A stretch of 56,682 bases of DNA, taken from Lachnospiraceae bacterium (GTDB lineage: Bacteria; Bacillota; Clostridia; Lachnospirales; Lachnospiraceae). The translations under genes and the position numbers were made by a program. Every line of letters starts with the position of its first letter. Positions within the stretch are counted from its first letter, which is position 1. The notes under the pieces are model-generated. The model was not told where the DNA came from, searched no databases, and worked only from the letters and a program-made list of their open reading frames with translations. The DNA is taken from the NCBI GenBank assembly GCA_031272985.1, contig JAISSU010000019.1, positions 1-56,682 on the forward strand, in the 5' to 3' direction. This document shows positions 25,776-35,111 of the stretch, in pieces.

Positions 25776-27695
25776 ATGGGAAGTCAGGTTTATGAAATCG
25801 GAGAAATGGATCATTACTTATTCGGACACGGCACTCATTATGACCTTTATAAAAAACTCGGATCTCACATGGGGGAGAAGGACGGCCAAAAGGGTGTGTA
25901 TTTCGCGGTCTGGGCACCGCGAGCGAAATCTGTATCGTTAGTTGGGGACTTTAATGGCTGGAATATGTATGCGACACCGATGGCTCGCATGGAACCTCTC
26001 GGAATCTATACATGTTTCGTCCCTGATTTACCGGAATACTCAATGTATAAATATTGCATAGAAACCTGGTATGGTGAAATTTTATTCAAGTCTGACCCAT
26101 TCGCGAATCATGCGGAAGTAAGACCCGGGACCGCTTCAAAGGTCGTTGATATTTCCGATCTGAAATGGACTGACTCAAAATGGATGAAGAACCGCGAGAC
26201 CTGGAATTTTAAAGAAAAACCGGTGGCTGTCTATGAGGCGCATATCGGTTCGTGGATGCGTCATCCCGGTCGTTGGGATGAGGGATTCTATACTTACAGA
26301 GAGTTCGCCGAAAAAGCTACCGAGTATTTAAAGCAGATGGGTTACACTCACATAGAATTGATGGGTATTGCTGAGCATCCTTTTGACGGTTCATGGGGTT
26401 ATCAGGTGACGGGATATTACGCGCCTACCTCCAGATATGGTTCTCCGAAAGATTTCGCTTGGATGGTTGATTATTTCCACAAAAACAATATAGGTGTCAT
26501 TTTAGACTGGGTTCCCGCGCATTTCCCGAGAGATGCGCATGGTCTGGCGAATTTCGACGGTACGCCTACGTATGAATACGCCGATACGAGGATGGGAGAG
26601 CATCCGGATTGGGGAACGAAGATTTTCGACTATTCCAAAACGGAAGTCAGGAATTTTCTCATCAGTAATGCGTTATTTTGGATAGAATATTTCCATGTAG
26701 ACGGATTGAGGGTTGATGCTGTGGCATCAATGCTGTATCTGGATTACGGAAAGAGTTATGGTCAATGGGTTCCCAATTGCTATGGCGGAAATGAAAATCT
26801 GGACGCCGTGGAATTCTTTAAACATCTCAATTCAATTATCAGGAAACGAAATCCGGGAGTTTTGACTATTGCCGAAGAATCGACAGCCTGGCCGAATGTG
26901 ACTGCAGATCCGGAAGACAATGGGTTGGGTTTTGCACTCAAATGGAATATGGGCTGGATGCACGACTTCATAGAATACATGAAATTAGACCCGTATTTTC
27001 GTAAAGACCACCATTATCAAATGACATTTGCGATGAGTTACGCCACGAGCGAACACTATATGCTCGTGCTTTCACATGATGAGGTCGTACACCTGAAATG
27101 TTCTATGGTAAATAAAATGCCGGGACTTGGTTTTGATAAATTTGCTAATCTGAAAGTAGGATATGCTTTTATGATGGGGCATTCAGGGAAAAAGCTTCTC
27201 TTTATGGGGCAGGAATTTGCCCAGCTTCGCGAATGGTCTGAAGAACGCGAACTTGATTGGTTTTTGCTTTCGGATGATTCACATAGGCAGGTACAGAGCT
27301 GGTTTGCGGATTTGCTGCATTTATACACGACCAGAAAGAGTATGTACGAAATGGACGATTCGTATGATGGTTTTGAGTGGATGAATGCGGATGATATATT
27401 CCGTAGTATATACAGCTTTGTGCGCTATTCCAAAGATAAAAAAGAGGGAACATTGTTTATTTGTAATTTCACACCTATGGCGCGTGATGATTATAGAGTA
27501 GGCGTGCCGGAAAAGACCACATATAAACTTTTGTTACACAGTGATGATTCAAAATACGGACCGAATGTCATAGAGCGCACAGATAAATACAAAGCAATCG
27601 ACGGCGAATGCGACGGAAAACCATATTCATTTGATTACCCGCTTTCACCCTACGGGGTAGGAGTATTCGGATTCACAATTAAAGATTCTGTGTAG
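25776..27695 (+). CDS. glgB: 1,4-alpha-glucan branching enzyme
   Basis: GH13 enzyme that introduces alpha-1,6 branches in glycogen. The 639-residue product has an N-terminal CBM48 (GVYFAVWAPRAKSVSLVGDFNGW), the central barrel with nucleophile Asp314 in DGLRVDAVASM, acid Glu367 in TIAEESTAWP, and LSHDEVVH. The start is ATG 25776, 7 bases after GAGGAG. The longer frame from 25716 would include a TATAAT box (25724-25729) that is more likely the -10 element of this gene. No glgA, glgC or glgP is adjacent. It converges with the LRR protein gene. Confidence 0.93.
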   Translation: MGSQVYEIGEMDHYLFGHGTHYDLYKKLGSHMGEKDGQKGVYFAVWAPRAKSVSLVGDFNGWNMYATPMARMEPLGIYTCFVPDLPEYSMYKYCIETWYGEILFKSDPFANHAEVRPGTASKVVDISDLKWTDSKWMKNRETWNFKEKPVAVYEAHIGSWMRHPGRWDEGFYTYREFAEKATEYLKQMGYTHIELMGIAEHPFDGSWGYQVTGYYAPTSRYGSPKDFAWMVDYFHKNNIGVILDWVPAHFPRDAHGLANFDGTPTYEYADTRMGEHPDWGTKIFDYSKTEVRNFLISNALFWIEYFHVDGLRVDAVASMLYLDYGKSYGQWVPNCYGGNENLDAVEFFKHLNSIIRKRNPGVLTIAEESTAWPNVTADPEDNGLGFALKWNMGWMHDFIEYMKLDPYFRKDHHYQMTFAMSYATSEHYMLVLSHDEVVHLKCSMVNKMPGLGFDKFANLKVGYAFMMGHSGKKLLFMGQEFAQLREWSEERELDWFLLSDDSHRQVQSWFADLLHLYTTRKSMYEMDDSYDGFEWMNADDIFRSIYSFVRYSKDKKEGTLFICNFTPMARDDYRVGVPEKTTYKLLLHSDDSKYGPNVIERTDKYKAIDGECDGKPYSFDYPLSPYGVGVFGFTIKDSV

Positions 27696-27700
27696 GGCGT

Positions 27701-27768
27701 GGTCATCCCGCCCGAAATGAAGCCACGCGCAACAGGCGGGGTTATCCCGCCCGAAACGAAGCCACGCG
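27701..27768. repeat. Tandem imperfect 29-base repeat between glgB and the LRR gene
   Basis: Two copies (27701-27729 and 27740-27768, 39 bases apart) share 27 of 29 bases and contain ATCCCGCCCGAAA and GAAGCCACGCG. GCGTGG before copy 1 can pair with CCACGC in it, and GGCGGG (27735-27740) with CCCGCC (27747-27752), so each makes a GC-rich hairpin. Lying between convergent stops, it may act as a bidirectional terminator or be a dispersed GC-rich repeat. Confidence 0.6.
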
Positions 27769-27770
27769 TT

Positions 27771-29714
27771 TCAATACCTGCGTATATTCACGGTATCAGA
27801 AAGAACACCTGTAGGATTTCCGACATTGCCACCGCAATAAAGCACACGTAAATTCTGCAGGTCTTTTAGTGGTGTGAAATCATTTATATAATTGTCAGTA
27901 ACATTTATATAAGTTAAAGATGTTAGTGTTGAACAGAAATCAAGTTCCTTTAATCCGCTTGAAAGCAAGGTCAGACTCTCAAGTCCTCTAAACTCTGATA
28001 TAATCGGCACAATATCATTTACGCTTAGTATTGCCGAAGAATAAATAGAACCATCGGTCTCATGAAAGGTTGAATCATGAATGAATAAAGAGTGTAATGT
28101 CGTATTAGGGTCCGGCAATTCGCTTAGATCCAAGTTAATTTCACATTTCGAAAGAAATAGATTTTCAATCTGTAATGCGAAAATGGCGTTGCCATCTTGC
28201 TGATTTGAAATGTCAGCACCATAGAGCTCAATATCTTTTAAATGGATGAGTCCCTTTAAAGCCGCTGTATTTGTTAAATCACCCAAATTATAGTCATCTG
28301 CGATTGAAAGAACTGTAAGCTGTGGGAAAGCCAAAAAAGTCTCACAATCGAAGGGAGAGTTACATGGATAACAGGTAAGGCTCGTCAATGGAGCGCCAAT
28401 AAGACTTGAGAGAAAAACGTCATTAGAATCCACTACGTCGGCAGTTTTTAAGTTAGTGAGTTTAGAACCAGTAAATCCAACTACTCCGGAACCATAGTTC
28501 ACCAGATATAGAGATTCGAGTTTTGTCAATCCGGAAATTACGGAAAAATCAGTTGCACCTGTTCGGTTAAGAGATAGCGATTTAAGGTTTGCGCAGGTAG
28601 AAAGCGGGGAAAGATCAATCAATGCCGTAGCATATGAAACGGAAAACTCTTCCAATGAGGTCATTTCCGAGACAAACCGTATATCCTTTAATTTATCTGC
28701 ATTCAACAAGGTAAGTGATTTTAAACCGTTGAGTTTAGACAGCCATGAAAAATCCGTTACTCCGAAACAGTATATAGTAAGACTTTCAATGGTATTCGAT
28801 TCTGCAAGCCAGCTTAAATCCTTTGAACTCGAACTGCTTGTATTTAAAGTCACTTTCATGTCATTAACGGGAAGTGCGGCAATATCGGAATAATTGGTCA
28901 CACCTGAACCTATGGAAATGTCAAGAACCTTCAGATTGGTTAGCAATGCCAATTGTTTTATTTGATTGTTGTTATTGATGGAAAGCCCCAGAGACTCAAT
29001 GTTTTCAGGATTTGCGAACATTTTGTTACCACTGAAATAAATCCATCCTAAGTTAATACTACGTAGGTCCTTGCACATCGAAAAATCTACTATGCTGCCT
29101 CCTGAAAACGCGGTGAGATGACCGGTATCCAATACTTCCAGCCCGGTAAAACATGTAAGATCAGCCTTATCAATTTCATCATCGCTTGAGGCATAAAGAT
29201 ATACTCGCTCACCGGTGCCATCAGAGAGCTGATAATCAACTGTCATCACATTATAGAAAGGGCTGGAATAGATAGTGTCTTCAGAAAAAATAAGCGAAGT
29301 AACATTGCTTAGTTGGTCGGGTGTGGGCGTATCAGTCCCCCAGATTGCCCTGCATAATTCCAAAATCGGTTCACTCTCGGGAGTGGTGCGAGCTTTAGAG
29401 ATTGGGCTATTATCTGAATTTAGATATATTACAATAGGTATAGTTATTGTGGCAATGAGCAAAACTAACGCAATCAAACATCCTAAGAGCGCACGCTTTC
29501 CCATGTTTTTCTTAGGCCGCGCACCAGGAGTGGGGCCAACAATTGGCTTATCAGTTTTCGACGGAAGATTAACAATAATCGGACGTTCATCAATGATTTT
29601 ATAGTCGGCGTGACAAAAAGGACAATGCGCCGTCGTCTGATCCTCACTTAGTTCCAAAGTCCCGCCGCAATTTTCGCATTCTAATTTGAGAAGATATACC
29701 GAAGAATCATCCAT
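27771..29714 (-). CDS. Zinc-ribbon, single-pass membrane protein with leucine-rich repeats
   Basis: 647 residues. The N terminus is a zinc ribbon with CENC (13-16) and CPFC (31-34), then a basic stretch, one transmembrane helix (about 75-97) and a long domain with irregular leucine-rich repeats of 20-25 residues from about 130 to the end. Repeats have the L..L.L..TG..D.S.L form, for example LKSLSLNRTGATDFSVISGL. The zinc ribbon should be cytoplasmic and the repeats outside. The role may be adhesion or sensing, by analogy only. ATG 29714 has GGGAGGG upstream. It lies alone between glgB (convergent) and the V-ATPase operon (same strand, 101 bases upstream). Confidence 0.8.
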   Translation of the reverse strand: MDDSSVYLLKLECENCGGTLELSEDQTTAHCPFCHADYKIIDERPIIVNLPSKTDKPIVGPTPGARPKKNMGKRALLGCLIALVLLIATITIPIVIYLNSDNSPISKARTTPESEPILELCRAIWGTDTPTPDQLSNVTSLIFSEDTIYSSPFYNVMTVDYQLSDGTGERVYLYASSDDEIDKADLTCFTGLEVLDTGHLTAFSGGSIVDFSMCKDLRSINLGWIYFSGNKMFANPENIESLGLSINNNNQIKQLALLTNLKVLDISIGSGVTNYSDIAALPVNDMKVTLNTSSSSSKDLSWLAESNTIESLTIYCFGVTDFSWLSKLNGLKSLTLLNADKLKDIRFVSEMTSLEEFSVSYATALIDLSPLSTCANLKSLSLNRTGATDFSVISGLTKLESLYLVNYGSGVVGFTGSKLTNLKTADVVDSNDVFLSSLIGAPLTSLTCYPCNSPFDCETFLAFPQLTVLSIADDYNLGDLTNTAALKGLIHLKDIELYGADISNQQDGNAIFALQIENLFLSKCEINLDLSELPDPNTTLHSLFIHDSTFHETDGSIYSSAILSVNDIVPIISEFRGLESLTLLSSGLKELDFCSTLTSLTYINVTDNYINDFTPLKDLQNLRVLYCGGNVGNPTGVLSDTVNIRRY

Positions 29715-29815
29715 GTTTAACCCTCCCCGCCCTAAGAGTTTTCCTAAAACGAATTGTAGCACGAAACGGCGAGTTTTCAAGCTTTACTTTTCAACCTATC
29801 CGCTATTCCAAGATC

Positions 29816-30433
29816 CTATCCCGCTTGCCTTTTCTTTATTACTTTTAATCTCGTGAATTCCTCGCGCTCTTTTTCTTCGAGGGCATTGGTGATAGTTTTT
29901 ACCAAATGATTATACTGAGGTATGGTGATATTCTTTAGAGCGTTTGCGCGTTTTTGGGTCTTTTTTATATTGCTCGCAAGGCGGTAAGCCGCATTTTCTA
30001 CTACCGAGAGCTTTATTGTCAGTTCTTTGACCTCGCGGAATGCGTCACGCGCCACATCTATCGACTCGTGAGTAGATGAAAACGCGAATGTCATTTTAGT
30101 AGGGGTCGGGTCATATTTCACATGAGGAATCGCGGTTCCCATGATGCTACGTGACTGTAGCTTTATTGAATCCTCGATCGGGACAGTATAAGCTAATTCG
30201 GATACTTTACTTATTCCATGCTCAATATTTGCTCTCTGTAAGCAAGCGTAAGCGCGAGTAAATGTAGTGTCAATCTGCTCCTGAATGTCCTTAGCTTCAT
30301 TGATGAGATCCATTAGCTCGCGCAGCAAAATATTCCGCTTTTTGTCCATCAAGTCATAGCCTTGGTGGGCAAGAGCGAGAGAATTTTTTGCGAGCATTAA
30401 GTTTCCTTTCGTTGGAAATTCCCGTGGATCCAT
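29816..30433 (-). CDS. V-type ATPase subunit D (central rotor stalk)
   Basis: 205 residues, long helical hairpin of the rotor shaft. Recognisable are the N-terminal PTKGNLMLAKNSLALAHQGYDLMDKKRNIL (read over residues 7-36) and the C-terminal RRANALKNI-like KKTQKRANALKNITIPQY. It links the A3B3 head to the c-ring through subunit C. It starts at ATG 30433 after AAAGGA and is the last gene of the operon, 65 bases downstream of subunit B. A terminator was not clear after it. Confidence 0.92.
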   Translation of the reverse strand: MDPREFPTKGNLMLAKNSLALAHQGYDLMDKKRNILLRELMDLINEAKDIQEQIDTTFTRAYACLQRANIEHGISKVSELAYTVPIEDSIKLQSRSIMGTAIPHVKYDPTPTKMTFAFSSTHESIDVARDAFREVKELTIKLSVVENAAYRLASNIKKTQKRANALKNITIPQYNHLVKTITNALEEKEREEFTRLKVIKKRQAG

Positions 30434-30498
30434 TTTATTCCTTTCTAATACTTATTGTATTATTTAATTCATCAGACACAACAGACTGATTACTATCT

Positions 30499-31959
30499 TC
30501 AGGCTGTGATTGTGTCATCTTGCTTAACATTATCAACCGAGTCTTTAGACGATTCATCTTCGGTAACAGGCGACGTTTCAGTTTTTTCGCCCGGATAATA
30601 GGCCTCAACTAATTTCGTATCTATTCTGTCGAGCTCTTCTTTAGGAAGATAACTAAGCAGCTCCCAGCCCAAATCAAGGGTTTCTATTATCGTGCGGTTT
30701 TCTCCCGCGCTTTGACCTATATAACGTGCTTCGAATTCTTTCCCGAATTTGAGGTATCTTTTATCCAGCGGGGATAATTCATCTTCGCCGATAACAGAAG
30801 CTAAGTTTCTTGCCTCACCTACTTTGGCATATGCCGAAAACAATTGATTAGCCAGATCTTGATGGTCTTCTCGGGTAAATCCCGTACCTATTCCGTCTTT
30901 CATTAGACGTGATAGCGACGGCAGTATGCTGATAGGAGGATAAATTGCCTGCCCGTGTAAGTTCCTGTCAAGAACAATCTGACCTTCGGTAATATATCCT
31001 GTCAAGTCAGGTATCGGGTGCGTAATGTCGTCATTAGGCATTGTCAGTATCGGAAGTTGCGTGACAGAGCCATTTACTCCGGCCACAATGCCGGCACGTT
31101 CATATATGGTGGCAAGTTCGCTATAGAGGTAACCGGGGTATCCCTTTCTGGAAGGAATCTCGCCTTTGGAAGAGGAGACCTCACGCATGGCCTCGGCAAA
31201 TGAAGTCATATCAGTAAGTATAACCAAAATATGCATATTTTCCTCGAAAGCCAAGTATTCTGCCACAGTCAGTGCCACCTTCGGTGTAATCAAACGTTCA
31301 ACAACAGGATCGTTTGCAAGGTTTAGGAACATTGCAACATGGTCAGCAACACCGCTTTCGGAAAAAGTTTTCTGAAAGAACTCTGCCACGTCGTGCTTTA
31401 CGCCCATAGCGGCAAAAACAATGGCAAACTCTTCATCTACTCCATCACCGAGCGAAGCCTGTTTTACAATCTGTGCCGCCAACTGATCATGAGGAAGGCC
31501 ATTTCCCGAAAAAATGGGAAGCTTTTGTCCTCTAATCAGAGTAGTAAGTCCGTCGATAGAAGAGATGCCGGTGCAAATGTAATTTCGCGGGTATTCACGC
31601 TTTACAGGGTTTAATGGCAATCCGTTTACATTTCTGAAATCCGTGGAAGTAATCGGGCCCAAATCATCAATAGGTTGACCAACGCCGTTAAAGGTACGTC
31701 CCAGCATCTCCGTAGAAACAGCTATTTCCATGGGTCTGCCGGTGAGCTTTGTGTGGGTGTTGTCAAGAGACATATTTTCGGTGCCCTCAAAGACTTGAAT
31801 AATAGCCTTATCTTCATTCAGCTCGACAATTCGTCCCATTTTATGTGTATCGCGATTTACGACGAATTCAACAATTTCATCATAAAAAGCATCCTGTATG
31901 CCCTCTAAGACCACCAGAGGACCGTTAATGCTGCTTAATCCCAAATATTCTATACTCAT
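30499..31959 (-). CDS. V-type ATPase subunit B (non-catalytic)
   Basis: 486 residues. It has the nucleotide-binding-fold features of the regulatory B subunit: [34 protein letters not shown] in place of a true P-loop, and [21 protein letters not shown]. The C-terminal 25 residues are a Ser/Asp/Glu-rich tail. It alternates with A in the hexameric head. Start ATG 31959, 19 bases after the A subunit stop, with AGGAGGACAGGA upstream. Confidence 0.95.
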   Translation of the reverse strand: MSIEYLGLSSINGPLVVLEGIQDAFYDEIVEFVVNRDTHKMGRIVELNEDKAIIQVFEGTENMSLDNTHTKLTGRPMEIAVSTEMLGRTFNGVGQPIDDLGPITSTDFRNVNGLPLNPVKREYPRNYICTGISSIDGLTTLIRGQKLPIFSGNGLPHDQLAAQIVKQASLGDGVDEEFAIVFAAMGVKHDVAEFFQKTFSESGVADHVAMFLNLANDPVVERLITPKVALTVAEYLAFEENMHILVILTDMTSFAEAMREVSSSKGEIPSRKGYPGYLYSELATIYERAGIVAGVNGSVTQLPILTMPNDDITHPIPDLTGYITEGQIVLDRNLHGQAIYPPISILPSLSRLMKDGIGTGFTREDHQDLANQLFSAYAKVGEARNLASVIGEDELSPLDKRYLKFGKEFEARYIGQSAGENRTIIETLDLGWELLSYLPKEELDRIDTKLVEAYYPGEKTETSPVTEDESSKDSVDNVKQDDTITA

Positions 31960-31978
31960 AAGCTAAATCCTGTCCTCC

Positions 31979-33745
31979 TTAGGCGTTTTTCTCCAAAACT
32001 TTATCTTTGAATGCGTCAATGTCTTTTTTGTATAAATCCAACAATTGAATATTGTTATTAGGTACATCGTATTTCATGGCAATTACTCTTTCGAAAATAT
32101 CCTCGTTTTTAAGAATGGCCATCGGCATTCCAAGCGCAATCAGATGTCTGCAGGTTTTGTGAAGGTAGAGTATTACGTCCATCATTTTATACTGTTTCTC
32201 CAAAGAAACGCAGGTGTCATCTTTATGGAATGCATTTTGCTGCAGGAAACCCAATCGTATTATCTTTGCTATCTCAAGGATTAGTTTTTGGTCGTCGGGA
32301 AGTACGTCACCGCCGATTAGCTTTACTATTTCCATTAGAGAGCTTTCCTGATTCAATAACGCCATTAGCCTGTTACGATAGTCTACAAATTTTGGCGAAA
32401 CATGTTCGGAGTACCAACCGCCCAAGTCGCCTAAGTACTCGCTGTAACTCGTCAGCCAGTGAATAGCAGGGAAATGCCTGGCATAAGCCAGTGACTTATC
32501 AAGTCCCCAAAAGCACCTGACAAAACGTTTAGTATTCATGGTAACAGGTTCAGAAAAGTCGCCTCCCTGCGGGGAAACCGCTCCTATTATAGAGACAGAA
32601 CCCGTTGTACCGTTTAGGTTTTGCATCATACCCGCTCTTTCATAAAATGCGGAGAGCTTTGAAGCGAGATATGCGGGAAAGCCTTCCTCTGCAGGCATCT
32701 CTTCCAGACGACCGGAGAGCTCCCTTAAAGCCTCGGCCCAGCGGGATGTGGAATCTGCCATAATAGCGACGTCATAGCCCATATCCCTGTAGTATTCGGC
32801 CAGAGTAAGTCCGGTATAAATGGAAGCCTCGCGCGCTGCCACCGGCATATTTGATGTATTGGCAATCAGAGTCGTCCTGTCCATCAGCGGATTTCCGCTT
32901 TTCGGGTCAACGAGCTTTCCGAACTCTTCCAATACCTGAGTCATTTCATTTCCGCGCTCGCCGCAACCTATATATATGATAATGTCGGCATCCGACCATT
33001 TTGCTATCTGATGTTGAGTCATTGTTTTCCCTGTTCCGAATCCTCCGGGAATAGCAGCGGTACCGCCCTTTGCAATGGGAAACATTGTATCAAGTATACG
33101 TTGACCTGTAATCAAAGGCACATTCGCAGGAAAACGATGATGCACGGGTCTGGGTATTCTAATCGGCCATTGCTGCGCCATACATAAATTTATTTCAGAA
33201 CCATCATTTTGTTCAAGTGTTATCAGCGTTTCCGCAATAGTATAAGCACCGTCTGATTTAACGCTCTTAACAATTCCTTCCACATTCGGCGGAACCATGC
33301 ATTTGTGAACAATTGCGCGGGTTTCGGGCACTTCGGCAAATATTGCTCCGCAGTGAAGAAAGTCACCCTCTTTAACGACAAGGTGAGTGTTCCAAAGCTT
33401 GCTTTTATCAAGAGAATCAACCGAAACGCCTCTCGTTATAAATGCGCCTCCGGAAAATGCTATCTGCTCCAAGGGCCTTTGAATGCCGTCAAAAATATTA
33501 TTGAGGATTCCCGGGGCTAATGTGACCGATACGGCGGCACCGGTAGACTCCACCATCTCGCCGGGGCGCAAACCGCTAGTTTCTTCATAGACCTGAATAG
33601 TGGTACGTTCTTTATCCAATGAAATGACTTCACCGACGAGGCGTTCTTTCCCGACATACACCATTTCGGACATGGTGAAATCAGTCTTGCCCTTAAGGTA
33701 TATGATAGGACCGTTTATCCCGTATATTATGCCTTTACTGTGCAA
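31979..33745 (-). CDS. V-type ATPase subunit A (catalytic)
   Basis: 588 residues, the usual size. It begins HSKGIIYGINGPIIYLKG, has the long non-homologous insert typical of A subunits, the P-loop GGFGTGKT near 235, and GCGERGNEMTQVLEEFGKL. I set the start at TTG 33745, eight bases after GGAGG, overlapping the end of subunit E by 11 bases. The open frame to 33814 lies inside the E gene and is not needed. GTG at 33754 is a possible but less well placed start. Confidence 0.94.
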   Translation of the reverse strand: MHSKGIIYGINGPIIYLKGKTDFTMSEMVYVGKERLVGEVISLDKERTTIQVYEETSGLRPGEMVESTGAAVSVTLAPGILNNIFDGIQRPLEQIAFSGGAFITRGVSVDSLDKSKLWNTHLVVKEGDFLHCGAIFAEVPETRAIVHKCMVPPNVEGIVKSVKSDGAYTIAETLITLEQNDGSEINLCMAQQWPIRIPRPVHHRFPANVPLITGQRILDTMFPIAKGGTAAIPGGFGTGKTMTQHQIAKWSDADIIIYIGCGERGNEMTQVLEEFGKLVDPKSGNPLMDRTTLIANTSNMPVAAREASIYTGLTLAEYYRDMGYDVAIMADSTSRWAEALRELSGRLEEMPAEEGFPAYLASKLSAFYERAGMMQNLNGTTGSVSIIGAVSPQGGDFSEPVTMNTKRFVRCFWGLDKSLAYARHFPAIHWLTSYSEYLGDLGGWYSEHVSPKFVDYRNRLMALLNQESSLMEIVKLIGGDVLPDDQKLILEIAKIIRLGFLQQNAFHKDDTCVSLEKQYKMMDVILYLHKTCRHLIALGMPMAILKNEDIFERVIAMKYDVPNNNIQLLDLYKKDIDAFKDKVLEKNA

Positions 33746-34325
33746 GAGTGTCACCTCCCTTAAACAGAAATCTTGAGTATTCGTTTTCGATGGCACCTTT
33801 AAATGCATGGTCAATCAAAATATTACGATCGTGCATAACTGCACGGACTCCGCCAATAAAATCAACTTTGCTTACTGTTAAGGCAATTCCGGTTTGTCCT
33901 TCCAACCAGTCTTTTTTATCTTCGTCTGTAGGATTAATATAAACAGTCATAGCCTCGCCTTTGGCAAAGCTTATCGCACCTTGAATGTATTTCACAAGAA
34001 GCGCCTTGTATTCGTCTGTTTTCATATAATCAGCAACGACCAAATCCACCTCTTCAAACAGCTTTTTCTTAAGCTCCTCATGTGTTTTTCCAAGAGTGCG
34101 CTTAAGCTCCAACTGAGCAGAGGATGCCGCCATGTTAAGACGTTGTCTCGACTGCACTTGTTCGGCTTTGATACGGGTCTCTTGCTGGCGCAGAGCTTCT
34201 ACTCTGTGCTGCGACATTATTCCGCCCAAAGCATCTTTATGTTGGTCGAGTATGGCATTGCCTCTTATTCGGGCTTCTTGCATAACAGATCTTCTTAAAA
34301 TATCAACCTTTTCGTTAATGTTCAT
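33735..34325 (-). CDS. V-type ATPase subunit E (peripheral stalk)
   Basis: 196 residues. The N-terminal half is a long helix rich in Glu, Arg and Gln (NEKVDILRRSVMQEARIRGN at the start), and the C-terminal half is the small globular domain ending in SRFLFKGG. It pairs with subunit G/H in the stator. ATG 34325 has GAGGAACAAG upstream. Its last codons overlap the start of subunit A. Confidence 0.9.
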   Translation of the reverse strand: MNINEKVDILRRSVMQEARIRGNAILDQHKDALGGIMSQHRVEALRQQETRIKAEQVQSRQRLNMAASSAQLELKRTLGKTHEELKKKLFEEVDLVVADYMKTDEYKALLVKYIQGAISFAKGEAMTVYINPTDEDKKDWLEGQTGIALTVSKVDFIGGVRAVMHDRNILIDHAFKGAIENEYSRFLFKGGDTLAQ

Positions 34326-34334
34326 CTTGTTCCT

Positions 34335-34643
34335 CTATAATTTCAATCCAATGGCCTCATTTACATACGAGGTAATAAAATCTTTTTTTCTGCCTGTGCC
34401 ATGCCGGTCAGGTATCTCTATCAAAAGCGGTGTGGTCCGCTCCAGTTTTATTTCGTCAATTAAATCAGGAAACTCGCGTCCGAATTTTTCTGTCAGCAAC
34501 ACAATGCCGACGTCAGCATCATTCATGGCGTCCTCAATGGCTTTTCTAAGCTCGTCACGCTCGTGAACAACCACGCCGTCCACTCCGGAGAGTCGCATTC
34601 CGGTCAGTGTATCAACATTGTCGCTAATCAAAAACATCTTCAT
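34335..34643 (-). CDS. V-type ATPase subunit F
   Basis: 102 residues with the Rossmann-like fold of rotor subunit F: KMFLISDNVDTLTGMRLSGV at the N terminus and DVGIVLLTEKF in the middle. I use ATG 34643; an in-frame TTG at 34661 overlaps the K subunit stop and has no better ribosome site. GGAAAG within the end of subunit K is the likely ribosome site. Confidence 0.9.
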   Translation of the reverse strand: MKMFLISDNVDTLTGMRLSGVDGVVVHERDELRKAIEDAMNDADVGIVLLTEKFGREFPDLIDEIKLERTTPLLIEIPDRHGTGRKKDFITSYVNEAIGLKL

Positions 34644-34647
34644 TTTT

Positions 34648-35100
34648 TTACAGCTTTCCAAGTATCATAAACGATATAATCAGCCCGTAAAGGCAAACGC
34701 CTTCTGCTAAGCCAACAAATATCAGTGACTTTCCAAGTGCAGATGAGTCCTCGCTTATTGCACCGAGAGCCGCGCTCGCCGCTGAGGCTACCGCTATGCC
34801 GCCGCCTACGCAAGAAAGACCTGTAGAAAGCGCCGCCGCTAAATATCCCAGACCTGTGGCACTGCTGCCGCCTGTCAGAGAGGCTGATATCGGCGTCGTG
34901 GCTTCGCTTGCCAGCGCAGGAGTTGCGGAAAACATCATAATAGCCGCAACCACACAGGCACCGAAGAAAAAGAAAACATTTACACCTAAGGTTCTCTTAT
35001 AACGCTTCTTGTTTCGCTCCCCGATTAAAAAGTACCCGAAGGGCAAAATAATACTCAAAATGAGCGCAGCGATTAGTATCAGTTTTGTAATGATTGTCAT
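34648..35100 (-). CDS. V-type ATPase subunit K (membrane proteolipid, c-ring)
   Basis: 150 residues: an N-terminal helix (about 5-25), a second hydrophobic segment (42-62, resembling a signal or extra helix), then a single c-type hairpin (about 83-150). The ion-carrying Glu133 lies in VGLAEGVCLYGLI. The residue after Glu is Gly rather than Ser/Thr, and no Gln is obvious at the helix 1 site, features that in other c-rings point to protons more than sodium; this is a weak inference. ATG 35100 follows AGGAGG. Confidence 0.9.
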   Translation of the reverse strand: MTIITKLILIAALILSIILPFGYFLIGERNKKRYKRTLGVNVFFFFGACVVAAIMMFSATPALASEATTPISASLTGGSSATGLGYLAAALSTGLSCVGGGIAVASAASAALGAISEDSSALGKSLIFVGLAEGVCLYGLIISFMILGKL

Positions 35101-35111
35101 AATATTTCCTC

